DNA of 64,000 nt, taken from contig NZ_LFCT01000011.1 of assembly GCF_008692605.1 (NCBI RefSeq), positions 62,001 through 126,000 of the forward strand. Reading direction: 5' to 3'. The stretch's first letter is position 1, and each line of letters begins with the position of its first letter. The notes beneath the pieces are model-generated. The model was not told where the DNA came from. It worked only from the letters and a program-made list of their open reading frames with translations, and searched no databases. This stretch comes from Sphingobium estronivorans. GTDB taxonomy: Bacteria; Pseudomonadota; Alphaproteobacteria; Sphingomonadales; Sphingomonadaceae. The translations under genes were made by a program, and so were the position numbers. Shown here in pieces: positions 1 to 9,200 of this stretch.

Positions 1-173
1 CCGGTGACGATGGCGACGCGAACATCCGGGTCCGCCTCGACCTGTTGCCACGCCATGGGCAATTCCCGGTTCATCACCGAATTGACCGCATTGTGGCGCG
101 CTTCCCGATCAAGTGTCAGGACAGCGATGCCGTCGCGCACGGCATAGTCCAGCGTTTCGAACGACCGGCTCAT
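1..173 (-). CDS. Enoyl-CoA hydratase/isomerase (crotonase), N-terminal part
   Basis: The first 57 codons of a protein whose remainder lies outside the window. It begins MSRSFETLDYAVRDGIAVLT and continues with LDREARHNAVNS, the usual crotonase opening in which a short beta strand is followed by a D/N-rich P-loop-like turn (normally RP.A.NAxN). Its ATG overlaps the stop codon of the upstream thiolase gene as ATGA, so the two are probably translationally coupled. As the last visible gene of a five-gene leftward operon with acyl-CoA dehydrogenase, SDR and thiolase, it most likely hydrates an enoyl-CoA intermediate in a beta-oxidation-like route. The oxyanion-hole and catalytic Glu region cannot be seen. 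Confidence 0.8.
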   Translation of the reverse strand, partial: MSRSFETLDYAVRDGIAVLTLDREARHNAVNSVMNRELPMAWQQVEADPDVRVAIVT

Positions 174-1315
174 TCGACCCCCAATATGCTGATCGCGCAG
201 CCAGTGGGATAGCCGCCGATATTGTGGCTGAGCGCGGTCGTTGCGCCCTTCACCTGCCGCGCGCCCGCTCCCCCGCGCAACTGGAGCGTGTTTTCCACCA
301 TCATCCGCACCCCGCTGGCCCCGGTCGGATGGCCGAAGGTCTTGAGCCCGCCGTCGGTGTTGACCGGCAGTTCCCCGGCAAGGGTGAAGGTGCCGCTTTC
401 GATATGCTCCTTGGCCGCGCCCTTGGGGATGAATCCCAAATCCTCGTAGCTCAGCAATTCGGTCAGGGTGAAGCAGTCATGCAGCTGCGCGACGTCGATC
501 TGGCGGAAGGGATCGTCGATGCCCGCCATGCGGTAGGCGTCCGCCGCCGCGCTCTCCGTCGCCTTCCAGCGCAGGAAATCATGATCGGGGTCAGTATGCG
601 GATTGGGCGAGCAGTGCGAGACGATCGCCTTGACCCATATCGGATCGGGGCGGAATGTCCGCGCAAGGTCGGCGCGGGTGACGATCACCGCCGCCGCGCC
701 GTCCGTCTGCGCCGCGCAATCATAGAGGCCGAACGGCCAGGAGATCATCCGCGCGCCCAGCGCCTCCTCGACCGTGATCTCCTTCTTCAGGAAGGATTTG
801 GGCGCAAGCGTGCCATTATGATGGTTCTTGACCGCGATCTGCGCCAGATGCTCGCGACCCGCGCCGAACGCCTTGAAATAGGGCGCGGCGGCCAGCGCGA
901 ACCAGCCCGCGGGCGTGGCGGGCAGATCGCGCACGCCGCGCATGGTGACCGGCGGGCCGGACACGCCGCGATCCTTGGGCTTGTCATAACCGACGGCCAG
1001 CACCGTGTCATAGACGCCCGCCGCCACCGCCATGCAGGCGGCGCGCACCGTCTCCGTCCCCGTCGCGCAATAATTATAGACGGAGGTCAGCGGCTTGTAG
1101 AGCTTGAGCGCCTCCGACACGTCGACCGGCCCGGCCAGCGAATAGAGCGAGCCGCAATAAATCGCGTCGATCTGCCGGTTCGGTTCGTCGATGCCCGCGT
1201 CGGCATAGGCTTCGTACACCGCCTCCACGATCATGTCCTGCGCGTCGCTGGTCCAGTTTTCTGCGAATTTGGAACAGCCTGCGCCGACGATGGCGGCTTT
1301 GTCCTTGAGGCTCAT
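170..1315 (-). CDS. SCP-x-type thiolase (acetyl-CoA acetyltransferase family)
   Basis: A 381-residue thiolase-fold protein, presumably cleaving a 3-oxoacyl-CoA or related CoA ester. The N-terminus (KDKAAIVGAGCSKF) and the segment YNYCATGTETVRAA hold the likely nucleophilic Cys. GHPTGASGVRM supplies the His of the HPxGASG motif, and the C-terminus NIGGYPTGCAISIL replaces the classic CxGGG of FadA-type thiolases, which is typical of the SCP2-thiolase branch. A longer reading frame extends upstream, but the ATG at 1315 overlaps the stop of the preceding gene by four bases like its neighbours, so I chose that start. SCP2-type thiolases often work with a separate zinc-ribbon/OB (DUF35) protein. 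Here that domain is fused to the preceding gene product. The substrate is unknown. Confidence 0.88.
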   Translation of the reverse strand: MSLKDKAAIVGAGCSKFAENWTSDAQDMIVEAVYEAYADAGIDEPNRQIDAIYCGSLYSLAGPVDVSEALKLYKPLTSVYNYCATGTETVRAACMAVAAGVYDTVLAVGYDKPKDRGVSGPPVTMRGVRDLPATPAGWFALAAAPYFKAFGAGREHLAQIAVKNHHNGTLAPKSFLKKEITVEEALGARMISWPFGLYDCAAQTDGAAAVIVTRADLARTFRPDPIWVKAIVSHCSPNPHTDPDHDFLRWKATESAAADAYRMAGIDDPFRQIDVAQLHDCFTLTELLSYEDLGFIPKGAAKEHIESGTFTLAGELPVNTDGGLKTFGHPTGASGVRMMVENTLQLRGGAGARQVKGATTALSHNIGGYPTGCAISILGVE

Positions 1316-2712
1316 GACAGGGACCTTTCGGGGACGGCCTTCCAGAAATAGTTGGGACGCCGTCCCGCCTGATGGATGCGCCGGAATGCGAAGCGGACTT
1401 TCAGGTCGATATCGACCTCCGACGCCGCAATGTCCGCCAGTTGCATGTAGATGCGCGGGCCGTTGTCGACCTGCACCACAGCCACCGGAGTTGGCGGATC
1501 GGGCGCGGGGAAGAAGGCGTCGAGCGTATAGGTCACGATCTGCCCGCTCCGTTCGGCGAAATCCTCGTCGGTGAAATCGTCCTTCGCGCCGCAGCGGATG
1601 CACACACGTCCCTTGGGAAATTGCGGTTCGCCACAGGCGCACCGCTGGCCCTGAAGCCGTAGATTTTCGGCGCGCTCGCGAAAATGGATGGTGGCGGAAA
1701 TCCCCTGATCGTCGACGGCGGGATATTCGCTGAGGTCAAGGTCCCGCGCGCGGCGATAGGAGGCCAGCGTGCGCACCGGCATCCTCCGGTCGAGCGCCGG
1801 CTGGAGCGCGGCGGCAGGCGCGGCGCTCTTCACTTCGAACAGCAATGCCTCCGCGCCGTCGCCATGGACAAGCATCGCGATCCGGTCGCCCGGCTGCGCT
1901 TCATCGAGCGCGCCGGCGAGCAGCAGCGGCGCCTGCGCCGCCCCGGCAAAACCGATCCTGTCATAGAGGCCGGGACGCACCCTGCCCTCCCCCAGCTTCA
2001 TCTTCCCGGCGAAGGTGCCGAGGGCGCGGGCATTGGGGGCGCTCGCCGCCCATGTCCAGCCAGCGGGATCAAGGTCCGCGAAGCGGTCGGTCAGACTCCT
2101 CGCGGCGGCGACCGCCGGTTCCAGATAGCCATAAGAGGTCGTGAAACGCTCTTCCCAGCCATGGGTGAAGCGGTCGCCCGCGCGCCGCCATATGTCCACC
2201 AGTTCCTGGCTCTCTTGCGCAGAGCCGATGAAGGTGGCGAGCGGCGCCTCCGCCGTGACCAGGAACGCCGCCGCGCCGTCGCCGCCGCTCCGTTCCAGAT
2301 CGGAGCCGGGCGCGCCCATCCGGCAGTCGGACACGATCACCAGCGCCTCACGGACATGACCCGCATCCACCGCATCGAAGGCCGCGCCCAGCGCCTGAGC
2401 GCCACCGCGCAGCGAATGGCCGACATCGGCGGTGCGCACCTGCGCGGGCAGGCCGAGCGCAGCCGCGATCAGCGCCGCGCCCTGCTTCTCCGCAAAGGCA
2501 TGGGTGGTGGTGGCGAAGACCAGCAGGCCAATGCCGTCCCGGTCCCGGCCCACCAGCGCCTTGCGCGCGGCTTCCACCGCCATGGTGACGCTGTCCTCGT
2601 CCGCCCACGCGACCGTGCGTTCCGGCCCGCCTTCCTTGTTCTTGCCCGCCAGCACCGCCAGCGGCAGCCGGTGGATCGGCAGATGAACCCCATAGGCCGC
2701 GATGCCGCTCAT
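1312..2712 (-). CDS. HMG-CoA synthase/KAS III-like protein fused to zinc-ribbon OB-fold domain
   Basis: A 466-residue two-domain protein. Residues 1-340 resemble the HMG-CoA synthase/3-ketoacyl-ACP synthase III fold (MSGIAAYGVHLPIHRL; paired thiolase-like halves). From about residue 350 there is a rubredoxin-like zinc ribbon (CACG, then CIRCG) followed by an OB-fold (SGQIVTYTLDAFFPAPDP), i.e. a DUF35/ChsH2-like domain. In the position where the family carries its nucleophilic Cys I read GHSLRGGAQ, without a Cys, so the synthase half may be non-catalytic or structural. DUF35 proteins normally form complexes with thiolase-like or hydratase partners, and the next gene is such a thiolase. It is flanked on both sides by four-base ATGA overlaps, indicating translational coupling. 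The exact reaction is unknown. Confidence 0.75.
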   Translation of the reverse strand: MSGIAAYGVHLPIHRLPLAVLAGKNKEGGPERTVAWADEDSVTMAVEAARKALVGRDRDGIGLLVFATTTHAFAEKQGAALIAAALGLPAQVRTADVGHSLRGGAQALGAAFDAVDAGHVREALVIVSDCRMGAPGSDLERSGGDGAAAFLVTAEAPLATFIGSAQESQELVDIWRRAGDRFTHGWEERFTTSYGYLEPAVAAARSLTDRFADLDPAGWTWAASAPNARALGTFAGKMKLGEGRVRPGLYDRIGFAGAAQAPLLLAGALDEAQPGDRIAMLVHGDGAEALLFEVKSAAPAAALQPALDRRMPVRTLASYRRARDLDLSEYPAVDDQGISATIHFRERAENLRLQGQRCACGEPQFPKGRVCIRCGAKDDFTDEDFAERSGQIVTYTLDAFFPAPDPPTPVAVVQVDNGPRIYMQLADIAASEVDIDLKVRFAFRRIHQAGRRPNYFWKAVPERSLS

Positions 2713-3614
2713 TGGGTCGGCTCCTTCACCGGCGCCCGCACCCCGTCATGGAAGGGATAGGGCTTGCCCAATATGCCGAAGGCGCCGAACTGCCCCTGCA
2801 TCTGGGTGCGGAAATGCCGCCGGATCGCGTCGAGCGTCCAGCCGCCGGGCATCACCAGCGTCTTGCCATAATGCGGCTGGACCATGTGCGACAGCCGCTC
2901 GCCGCCAGTGCCGAAGATTTGGCCCGACACATAATCGGCTTCGTCCGAACAGAGGAAGACGACGGCGGGACCATTGGCGGTCGGATCGAAATCGTCGCCG
3001 GGCTTCCCGTCGGCGGTGCGATAGGTCTTCGACATGGCGGTGGTGCCGAGCGGCCCGATGGCGTTCACGCGAATGCCATGTTTTGCCAATTCCAGCGCCC
3101 AGGTATAGGTCATGGATGCAATCGCCCCCTTAGACGCGGCATAGGCAGTCTGGCCAAAGCTGCCGAAATGGCCGCCGGACGTGGTGTTGATGATCGCGCC
3201 GCCGACTCCCTGATCGACCATCGCCTGCGCCGCCGCCTGCGTACACCAGAAGGTGCCCTTGACATGCACGGTCAGCACCGCGTCGAGATCCTCGTCGGTC
3301 ATCTTGAGCAGCGTGCGGTCGCGCAGATTGCCTGCATTGTTGACGAGGATGCGGACCGACCCAAACGCATCGATACACCGGGCGATCAGTGCCTGCGCGC
3401 CCTCGCGCGAGGCAATATTGTCGGTGGACACGATGGCACGGCCGCCCGCGGCCTCAACCTCGGCCACGAGCGCCGTCGCCGCTTCCTCATTGATGTCGTT
3501 GACGACCACCGGCGCGCCCGCTGCGGCGAGGTTCAGGACATGGCCACGACCAATGCCGCCGCCCGCGCCGGTGACGATGGCGGGCCGCCCCGCCAGGATG
3601 AGATCGCCGCCCAT
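2709..3614 (-). CDS. Short-chain dehydrogenase/reductase (3-hydroxyacyl-CoA dehydrogenase type)
   Basis: A classical SDR of 301 residues that should oxidise a hydroxyl to a ketone with NAD(P)+. The Rossmann glycine motif TGAGGGIGRG lies near the N-terminus, NNAG follows, and the catalytic Ser-Tyr-Lys set is visible as TTSGG...YAASKGA. The length and the insertion between YAASK and the C-terminus resemble the multifunctional-enzyme-2-like 3-hydroxyacyl-CoA dehydrogenases used in steroid and cyclic-acid beta-oxidation. A GTG lies one codon upstream, but I use the ATG at 3614 because it overlaps the stop of the upstream acyl-CoA dehydrogenase. Operon neighbours (acyl-CoA dehydrogenase, thiolase, crotonase) agree with a beta-oxidation role. 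Confidence 0.88.
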   Translation of the reverse strand: MGGDLILAGRPAIVTGAGGGIGRGHVLNLAAAGAPVVVNDINEEAATALVAEVEAAGGRAIVSTDNIASREGAQALIARCIDAFGSVRILVNNAGNLRDRTLLKMTDEDLDAVLTVHVKGTFWCTQAAAQAMVDQGVGGAIINTTSGGHFGSFGQTAYAASKGAIASMTYTWALELAKHGIRVNAIGPLGTTAMSKTYRTADGKPGDDFDPTANGPAVVFLCSDEADYVSGQIFGTGGERLSHMVQPHYGKTLVMPGGWTLDAIRRHFRTQMQGQFGAFGILGKPYPFHDGVRAPVKEPTQ

Positions 3615-4753
3615 CACGCGAACACCGAATGGGTGCCGGACAGCACGGTGTCGCCGATGCGCCGCTCCAGCCAGGCCGGATCGCCGTACATCAACTGCTG
3701 ATGCTTGGCGCGGCGATAGTAAAGCTGCGGATCGGCCTCGGTCGTGAAGCCCAGCCCGCCATGGACCTGAATCGCGGTCGCCGACACGTCGCGGAATATC
3801 TTGCCCGCCTTCAGCTTGGCCATCTGCGCGAAATGGCGGAAATCGCTGCCCTCATCGGCCGCGCTGGCAGCGCGATAGACGAGCGCCCGCGCCCCTTCGA
3901 CCAGAACGGCGGCGTCGGCCAGATAATGGGCAATCGCCTGAAAACCGCCGATCGGCTTGCCGAACTGCTCGCGCTCCGAGGCATATTTCACGGTGATCTC
4001 CAGCACCTTTTCAGCCCCGCCGACCGCCAACGCCGCCATGGCGACCAGCGCCTGATCGAACATCGCCGCCCAGGCCGCGTCCGCACCGCCTTCCAGCCCC
4101 AGCACGGCTTCCACCGGCGCGTCGCGGAAATGCAGGTTCGACAATGGCTCATCGGCCAGGTTCGGCAACGGCACGGCCTCGATCCCGCCCGCCGATGGCG
4201 AGACGATGGCGAGTACCGTGCGGTTGGCCTGTTCGGGGTGTCGCGCCAGAAGCAGCAAATGCTTTGCCATTGCCGCATGGGCAACGAACGACTTCGTTCC
4301 GGTGGCGCGCCAGCCCTCGCCGTCCCGGCGCAGCGTGGTCTGGATGCTGTTCGGCTCGATCCGGCCATCCTCCTCCTGCCAGGCGGTGACGACCGACGTG
4401 GAGCCGTCCGCAATCCCCGTCAGCATGGCCGCTGCACGGCTGTCCCGGTCCGCGAAGGCGGAAAGGAGCGCGGCGGACACCACCCCGCTCTCGAAATGCG
4501 CGCCGGGCGCCAGGGCACGACCCAGTTCGATGAAAGCCACCACCAGTTCGGTTAGGCCCAGCCCCGATCCGCCCTGCGCCGGCGCGATCCGGAGGCCCGG
4601 GACACCCATTTCGGCCAGGGCGCGCTTCAACCCATCGGCCGCGCGGGGTTCCTGCTCGGCGGCGCGCACGACCTGCGTCGTGGCTTCCGCCTCGCACAGC
4701 GTGCGCAAGGCGTCGCGGAGCATCTGCTGCTCATCGGTAAGATCGAGATCCAT
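3614..4753 (-). CDS. Acyl-CoA dehydrogenase (FadE-like)
   Basis: A 379-residue FAD-dependent acyl-CoA dehydrogenase, the first gene of the leftward operon. The N-terminal helical domain starts MDLDLTDEQQMLRDALRTL. The middle beta domain includes TGTKSFVAHAAMAKHLLLLA. The C-terminal helical domain has QFGKPIGGFQAIAHYLAD and AIQVHGGLGFTTEADPQLYYRRA, a recognisable family signature. An upstream ATG at 4765 is possible, but the GAGAGGG just before 4753 favours the shorter start. It probably introduces the alpha-beta double bond in a CoA thioester. Sphingomonad and actinobacterial steroid pathways use paired ACADs as heteromers, and a second ACAD lies in the divergent operon (9767-10954), so pairing is possible but not shown. 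Confidence 0.88.
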   Translation of the reverse strand: MDLDLTDEQQMLRDALRTLCEAEATTQVVRAAEQEPRAADGLKRALAEMGVPGLRIAPAQGGSGLGLTELVVAFIELGRALAPGAHFESGVVSAALLSAFADRDSRAAAMLTGIADGSTSVVTAWQEEDGRIEPNSIQTTLRRDGEGWRATGTKSFVAHAAMAKHLLLLARHPEQANRTVLAIVSPSAGGIEAVPLPNLADEPLSNLHFRDAPVEAVLGLEGGADAAWAAMFDQALVAMAALAVGGAEKVLEITVKYASEREQFGKPIGGFQAIAHYLADAAVLVEGARALVYRAASAADEGSDFRHFAQMAKLKAGKIFRDVSATAIQVHGGLGFTTEADPQLYYRRAKHQQLMYGDPAWLERRIGDTVLSGTHSVFA

Positions 4754-4826
4754 TACCCTCTCCATTGCGCCCGAGACGCATGACGATCCATACCAACGAT
4801 ATACCGGAAGAGAGCCGGATTAGCCG

Positions 4827-4855
4827 TTGACATGATTTTCAGTACCGCTAGTACT
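4827..4855 (+). promoter_or_regulatory. Putative promoter with inverted repeat in the divergent intergenic region
   Basis: TTGACA at 4827-4832 is followed, 16 bases later, by TAGTAC (4849-4854). An inverted repeat AGTAC-CGCTA-GTACT (4841-4855) overlaps the -10 position, as a repressor operator would. The region separates the two divergent catabolic operons, so one factor could control both. No regulator gene lies next to it. Confidence 0.45.
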
Positions 4856-4893
4856 TAATTCATAAAGCGTCAACGGGCGCAGGAGAGAAAATC

Positions 4894-5850
4894 ATGAACA
4901 TTACCAGCTTGGGCTATCTGGGGTTCGGCGCGCCTGACCCGGCAGCGTGGCGCGGTTACGCGCTCGACATTATCGGTCTCGCCCCCGGCCGCGTTCCGGG
5001 TCGGCCCCTCCATCTGCCGCCCGCCGGGGATCGGGGCCGGGCGGAGGACGGATCGCTCTATTTCCGGGTGGACGACTGGTCGTGGCGCATCGCCATCCAT
5101 CCCCATGCGGACAATGCGGGCCTTCTCTATATGGGGCTGGAGGTGCAGGGACCGCGCGAGCTGGAACAGGCGCTGGCCGAACTCGCAGCGGCGGGACATG
5201 AGGCGCGGCGAGGCACAGCGACGGACGCAGAGGCCCGCGCCGTGACCGGCATCGGCTTCACCCGCGATCCGGCGGGCAATGCGATCGAGCTGTTCTACGG
5301 TCCGCTGGTCGAGGACGGTTTCGTCTCGCCGCTGGGCATGCGGTTCCTGACCGGCGACATGGGCCTTGGCCATCTCAACCTGTTCGTCGCCGATTTCGAG
5401 GCGTGCGAAGCCTTCTACACCGATCTGCTTGGCTTCCGGCTGACCGACTATTATCATGTCGGAGACGAAATGACGGTCAATTTCTACCATGTCAATCCGC
5501 GCCACCACAGCGTTGGCCTCATGAAGCTGGCCCCGGTCAACGCGGTGCACCATATGATGCTGGAAGTGCCCAGCGTCGACATGGTGGGCATGGCGCTGGA
5601 TCGCGCGATGGCGGCGGGGTGCAAGATCACCGCTTCGCTCGGACGGCATACGAACGACAATATGCTGTCCTTCTACATGGCCAGCCCCTTCGGGTTCGAG
5701 GTCGAGATCGGCTGCGACGCGATCCGGGTGGGACCGGACTGGACGCCGCGCTATCGTGGGCCGGGAGACTTGTGGGGCCATCATGGCCTCACCGCCGACA
5801 ATATCCAGGATGCCGGGGAAGCCATCGACAGGAAGGACATCGCGCAATGA
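4894..5850 (+). CDS. Extradiol ring-cleavage dioxygenase, two-domain VOC type (BphC-like)
   Basis: A 318-residue type I extradiol dioxygenase with two vicinal-oxygen-chelate modules; the C-terminal one holds the Fe(II). Probable ligands are His in MGLGHLNLFV, His in VNAVHHMMLEV and Glu in PFGFEVEIG. The His and Tyr residues around RHHSVGL and the GRHTNDNMLSFYMASP segment match BphC/HsaC/TodE-like enzymes. It should open a catechol-type ring at the meta position. It starts the rightward operon with a good AGGAGA ribosome-binding site ten bases upstream of the ATG. With the CoA-ester genes around it, the expected flow is ring cleavage followed by beta-oxidation of the fragment. The catechol substrate cannot be named from sequence alone. 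Confidence 0.9.
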   Translation: MNITSLGYLGFGAPDPAAWRGYALDIIGLAPGRVPGRPLHLPPAGDRGRAEDGSLYFRVDDWSWRIAIHPHADNAGLLYMGLEVQGPRELEQALAELAAAGHEARRGTATDAEARAVTGIGFTRDPAGNAIELFYGPLVEDGFVSPLGMRFLTGDMGLGHLNLFVADFEACEAFYTDLLGFRLTDYYHVGDEMTVNFYHVNPRHHSVGLMKLAPVNAVHHMMLEVPSVDMVGMALDRAMAAGCKITASLGRHTNDNMLSFYMASPFGFEVEIGCDAIRVGPDWTPRYRGPGDLWGHHGLTADNIQDAGEAIDRKDIAQ

Positions 5851-6251
5851 CCGCCGAACTCGCCGTCGCCCATCTCGACGTGGGCCTTGTGGCCAATGAC
5901 AGGACAAAAGCCCTTGCCTTCTGGCACGAACTGCTGGGCTTTCCGCTGATGGGAGAGATCAGCTTTCCGGGAATGACGATCATCCGCCTCTCCGTGGGCG
6001 ACGCGGTCCTGCGGATCGTCGTGCCCGACGCGCCGGTTGAGCGGACCGCCAGCACCGGCGGCTTCGCCAGCGAGACGGGATTGCGCTACATCACCTTGCA
6101 GGTGAACAATCTGGAGGCGATCGTCGAGGCGGCGCGCGCCGGGGGCTATCCGGTGCCGCATCCGCCGCGCGAAATCCGCCCCGGAACCTGGGCCGCGCAG
6201 ATCGAGGACGGCGCGGGTGCGACCGTCGAGCTTCAGCAGGTGAGCGCCTGA
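5847..6251 (+). CDS. VOC-family protein (glyoxalase/dioxygenase superfamily), single domain
   Basis: A 134-residue protein with one VOC module: HLDVGLVANDRTKALAFWHELLGFPLMG at the start, then LRYITLQVNNLEAIVEAARAGG, ending in IEDGAGATVELQQ with the terminal Glu that often binds metal. It overlaps the extradiol dioxygenase stop codon as ATGA and is probably co-translated. Single-domain VOC proteins can be glyoxalases, epimerases (methylmalonyl-CoA type), isomerases or thiol transferases. Its place right after a ring-cleaving enzyme suggests that it acts on the cleavage product, but this is inference. Confidence 0.75.
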   Translation: MTAELAVAHLDVGLVANDRTKALAFWHELLGFPLMGEISFPGMTIIRLSVGDAVLRIVVPDAPVERTASTGGFASETGLRYITLQVNNLEAIVEAARAGGYPVPHPPREIRPGTWAAQIEDGAGATVELQQVSA

Positions 6252-6252
6252 C

Positions 6253-9200
6253 GTGACCCAGCATATCAGCCTTGACGACAAATATACCGCGCAAGAAGGC
6301 AGCGTCTATGTCAGCGGCAGCCAGGCGCTCGTCCGCCTGCCGTTGATGCAGCGCGCGCGCGACGTGGCGGCGGGCCTCAACACCGCCGGTTTCATTTCCG
6401 GCTATCGCGGATCGCCGCTGGGCATCTACGATCTGGCGCTGTGGCAGGCGCAAAAGCATCTGAAGGCGAATCACATCGTCTTCCAGCCCGGCGTGAACGA
6501 GGATCTGGCGGCCACCGCCGTCTGGGGCACGCAGCAGGTCGGCCTGATCGACGAGAGCCGCTATGACGGCGTCTTCGCCATGTGGTACGGCAAGGGGCCG
6601 GGCGTCGACCGTTCGGGCGATCCGCTCAAACATGGCAGCTATGGCGGCACGGCCGCCAATGGCGGCGTGCTGGTGCTGTGCGGCGACGATCATGCGGCGC
6701 GCTCCTCCACGGTCGCGCATCAGAGCGAACATGCGCTGATCCATTTCGGCATGCCCGTGTTCAACCCGGCGCATGTCCAGGACTATCTGGACCTCGGCAT
6801 CATGGGCTTCGCGCTGTCGCGCTATGCGGGCGCGTGGATCGGCTTCAAATGCGTGACCGACACGGTGGAATCCTCGGCCAGCGTGCTGGTCGATCCCGCG
6901 CGCGTCGTCATCCGCACGCCGGACGATTATGTCATGCCGCCCAGCGGCCTCAACATGCAGCTGGGCACATGGCCGATCGCGGCGGAAACCCGGCAATATG
7001 AACAGCGGCTGGTGGCAGCGCAGGCCTTCGCACGCGCCAACGGCATCGACCGGCGGATCGCGGGCAAGGCATCGGGCAACCGGCTGGGCATCGTCACCAC
7101 GGGCAAGGCGACGCTCGACGTGATCGAGGCGCTGCGCCAGATTGGCATCCATGATCGGCTGGAGGAGCTGGGCATCGCGGTCTACAAGGTGGCGATGAGC
7201 TGGCCGCTGGAGCCCAAGGGGCTGCGCGCCTTCGCCGAAGGCTGCGAGGAATTGCTGCTGGTCGAGGAAAAGCGCCCCGTCATCGAGGAGCAGCTGGCCC
7301 ACATCCTCTATAACCTGCCCGCCGACCGCCGACCGCGTCTGGTCGGCAAGACCGACGAGAGCGGCGCGCCGCTGTTGCCGCAGGTCGGCGAACTGGCCCC
7401 CGACACGGTGACGCGCGCGATCCGCCGCCGCCTGCTCAAATTCGACTATGACGGCGAGACGCGGCGGATGCTTTCCGGCGTCGAGGCGGTCGTGCCGCAG
7501 GCGGCCGTGACGGCGGCGGCGGGCGGGCTGGTGCGGATGCCCAGCTTCTGCGCGGGCTGCCCGCACAACACCTCCACGCGCGTGCCCGAAGGGTCGATCG
7601 CGATGGGCGGCATCGGCTGTCACGGCCTGGCCACCTGGCTGCCGGAGCGCAAGACGGTAACGCTCTATCATATGGGCGGCGAAGGCGCGCCGTGGATCGG
7701 ACAGGCGCCCTTTGTCGACCGCGAGCATATCTTCCAGAATCTGGGCGACGGCACCTATTTCCATTCGGGCCTGCTGGCGGTGCGCGCCTGCGTCGCCGCC
7801 GACGTCAACATCACCTACAAGATCCTGCTGAACGGCGCGATCGCGATGACCGGCGGCCAGCCGATCGAGGGCGAAAGCTTCGACGGCGCGATCACCGCGC
7901 CGCATGTCGCCGCGCAACTGGTGGCGGAAGGGGTGAAGCGAGTCGCGCTCGTCACCGACGAACTGTCCCGCCACAAGTCCGGCGACTTCCCGGCGGGGAT
8001 CAGTTTCCACCATCGCGACGACCTCGACGCCGTGCAGCGCGAGATGCGCGAGGTGTCCGGCGTCACCGCCATCATCTACGACCAGAGCTGCGCGACCGAG
8101 CGCCGCCGCCTGCGCAAGCGCGGCAAGGTCGCCGATCCGAACGAGCGGCTGTTCATCAACACCGACGTTTGCGAAGGGTGCGGCGATTGCGGCGTCCAGT
8201 CCAACTGCGTCGCGCTGGAGCCGGTGGAAACCGCGCTCGGCCGCAAGCGGCGGATCAACCAGTCCGTCTGCAACAAGGATTATAGCTGCGTGAAGGGCCT
8301 GTGCCCCAGCTTCGTCACGGTCGAGGGCGGCACGCCGCGCAAGGCACGGTCGCAGGCGGTGGAGGAAGCCTTTTCCACCGAGGGACTGCCCCTGCCCGCG
8401 CTGCCCGATATCGGCCACGCCTACAGCATCATGGTCGCCGGGATCGGCGGCAATGGCGTGGTCACGGTGGGCGCGATCCTGGGCATGGCCGCGCATATCG
8501 AGGGGCGCGGCGTGTCCGTGCTCGACATGTCCGGCCTGGCCCAGCGCAACGGCCCGGTGACGAGCCATGTGCGCCTGACCCAGGGTGAAGTCGGCGGCAT
8601 CGCGCCGCGCATCCCGGAGCGAGCGGCCGATCTGGTCATCGGTTGCGATCTGGTGGTCGCGGCGGGGGCCGAGGGCATCTCGAAGATGGCGGCGGATCGC
8701 ACGGCGGTGGTCTATAACCGGTTCGTCGCGCCGACCTCCAGCTTCGCGAGCAACCCGGATCTGGACTTCAGCGACGGCAAGCTGGTGGACGTGATCGCCC
8801 GCCATGCCGATCCCGCGCGGCTGAACGGGCTGGACGCCACCGCCGCCGCCATGGCGATGCTGGGCGATACGATCGGCGCGAACATGCTGCTGGTCGGCAT
8901 GGCGTGGCAGCTTGGGCTGATCCCGATCCGCCTTGAAAGTCTGGAGCGCGCCATCGAACTGAATGGCGCGGCGGTGCCGCTCAACCTGCGCGCCTTCGCC
9001 ATGGGGCGGATCGCGGCCTGCCATCCCGAACGGGTGGCGGAGTGGCTCGACCAGTCATCCAAGGCGCAGGCCGCCACGCCGGTCGCGGGGCTGGAAAGCG
9101 TGGTGGAGACGCGCGCGCGGCTGCTCACCGACTTTCAGGACGAGGCGCTGGCGCAGCGTTATGCCGCGCTGGTCGATCGCGTGGCCCTGGCGGAGGCCCG

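Noticed and set aside
6091..9024. A 977-codon open frame on the minus strand antisense to the fused oxidoreductase gene
   Set aside because: Long antisense frames are common in high-GC DNA. The composition is Arg/Asp/His/Ala-rich without any domain, and the plus-strand gene has clear motifs.
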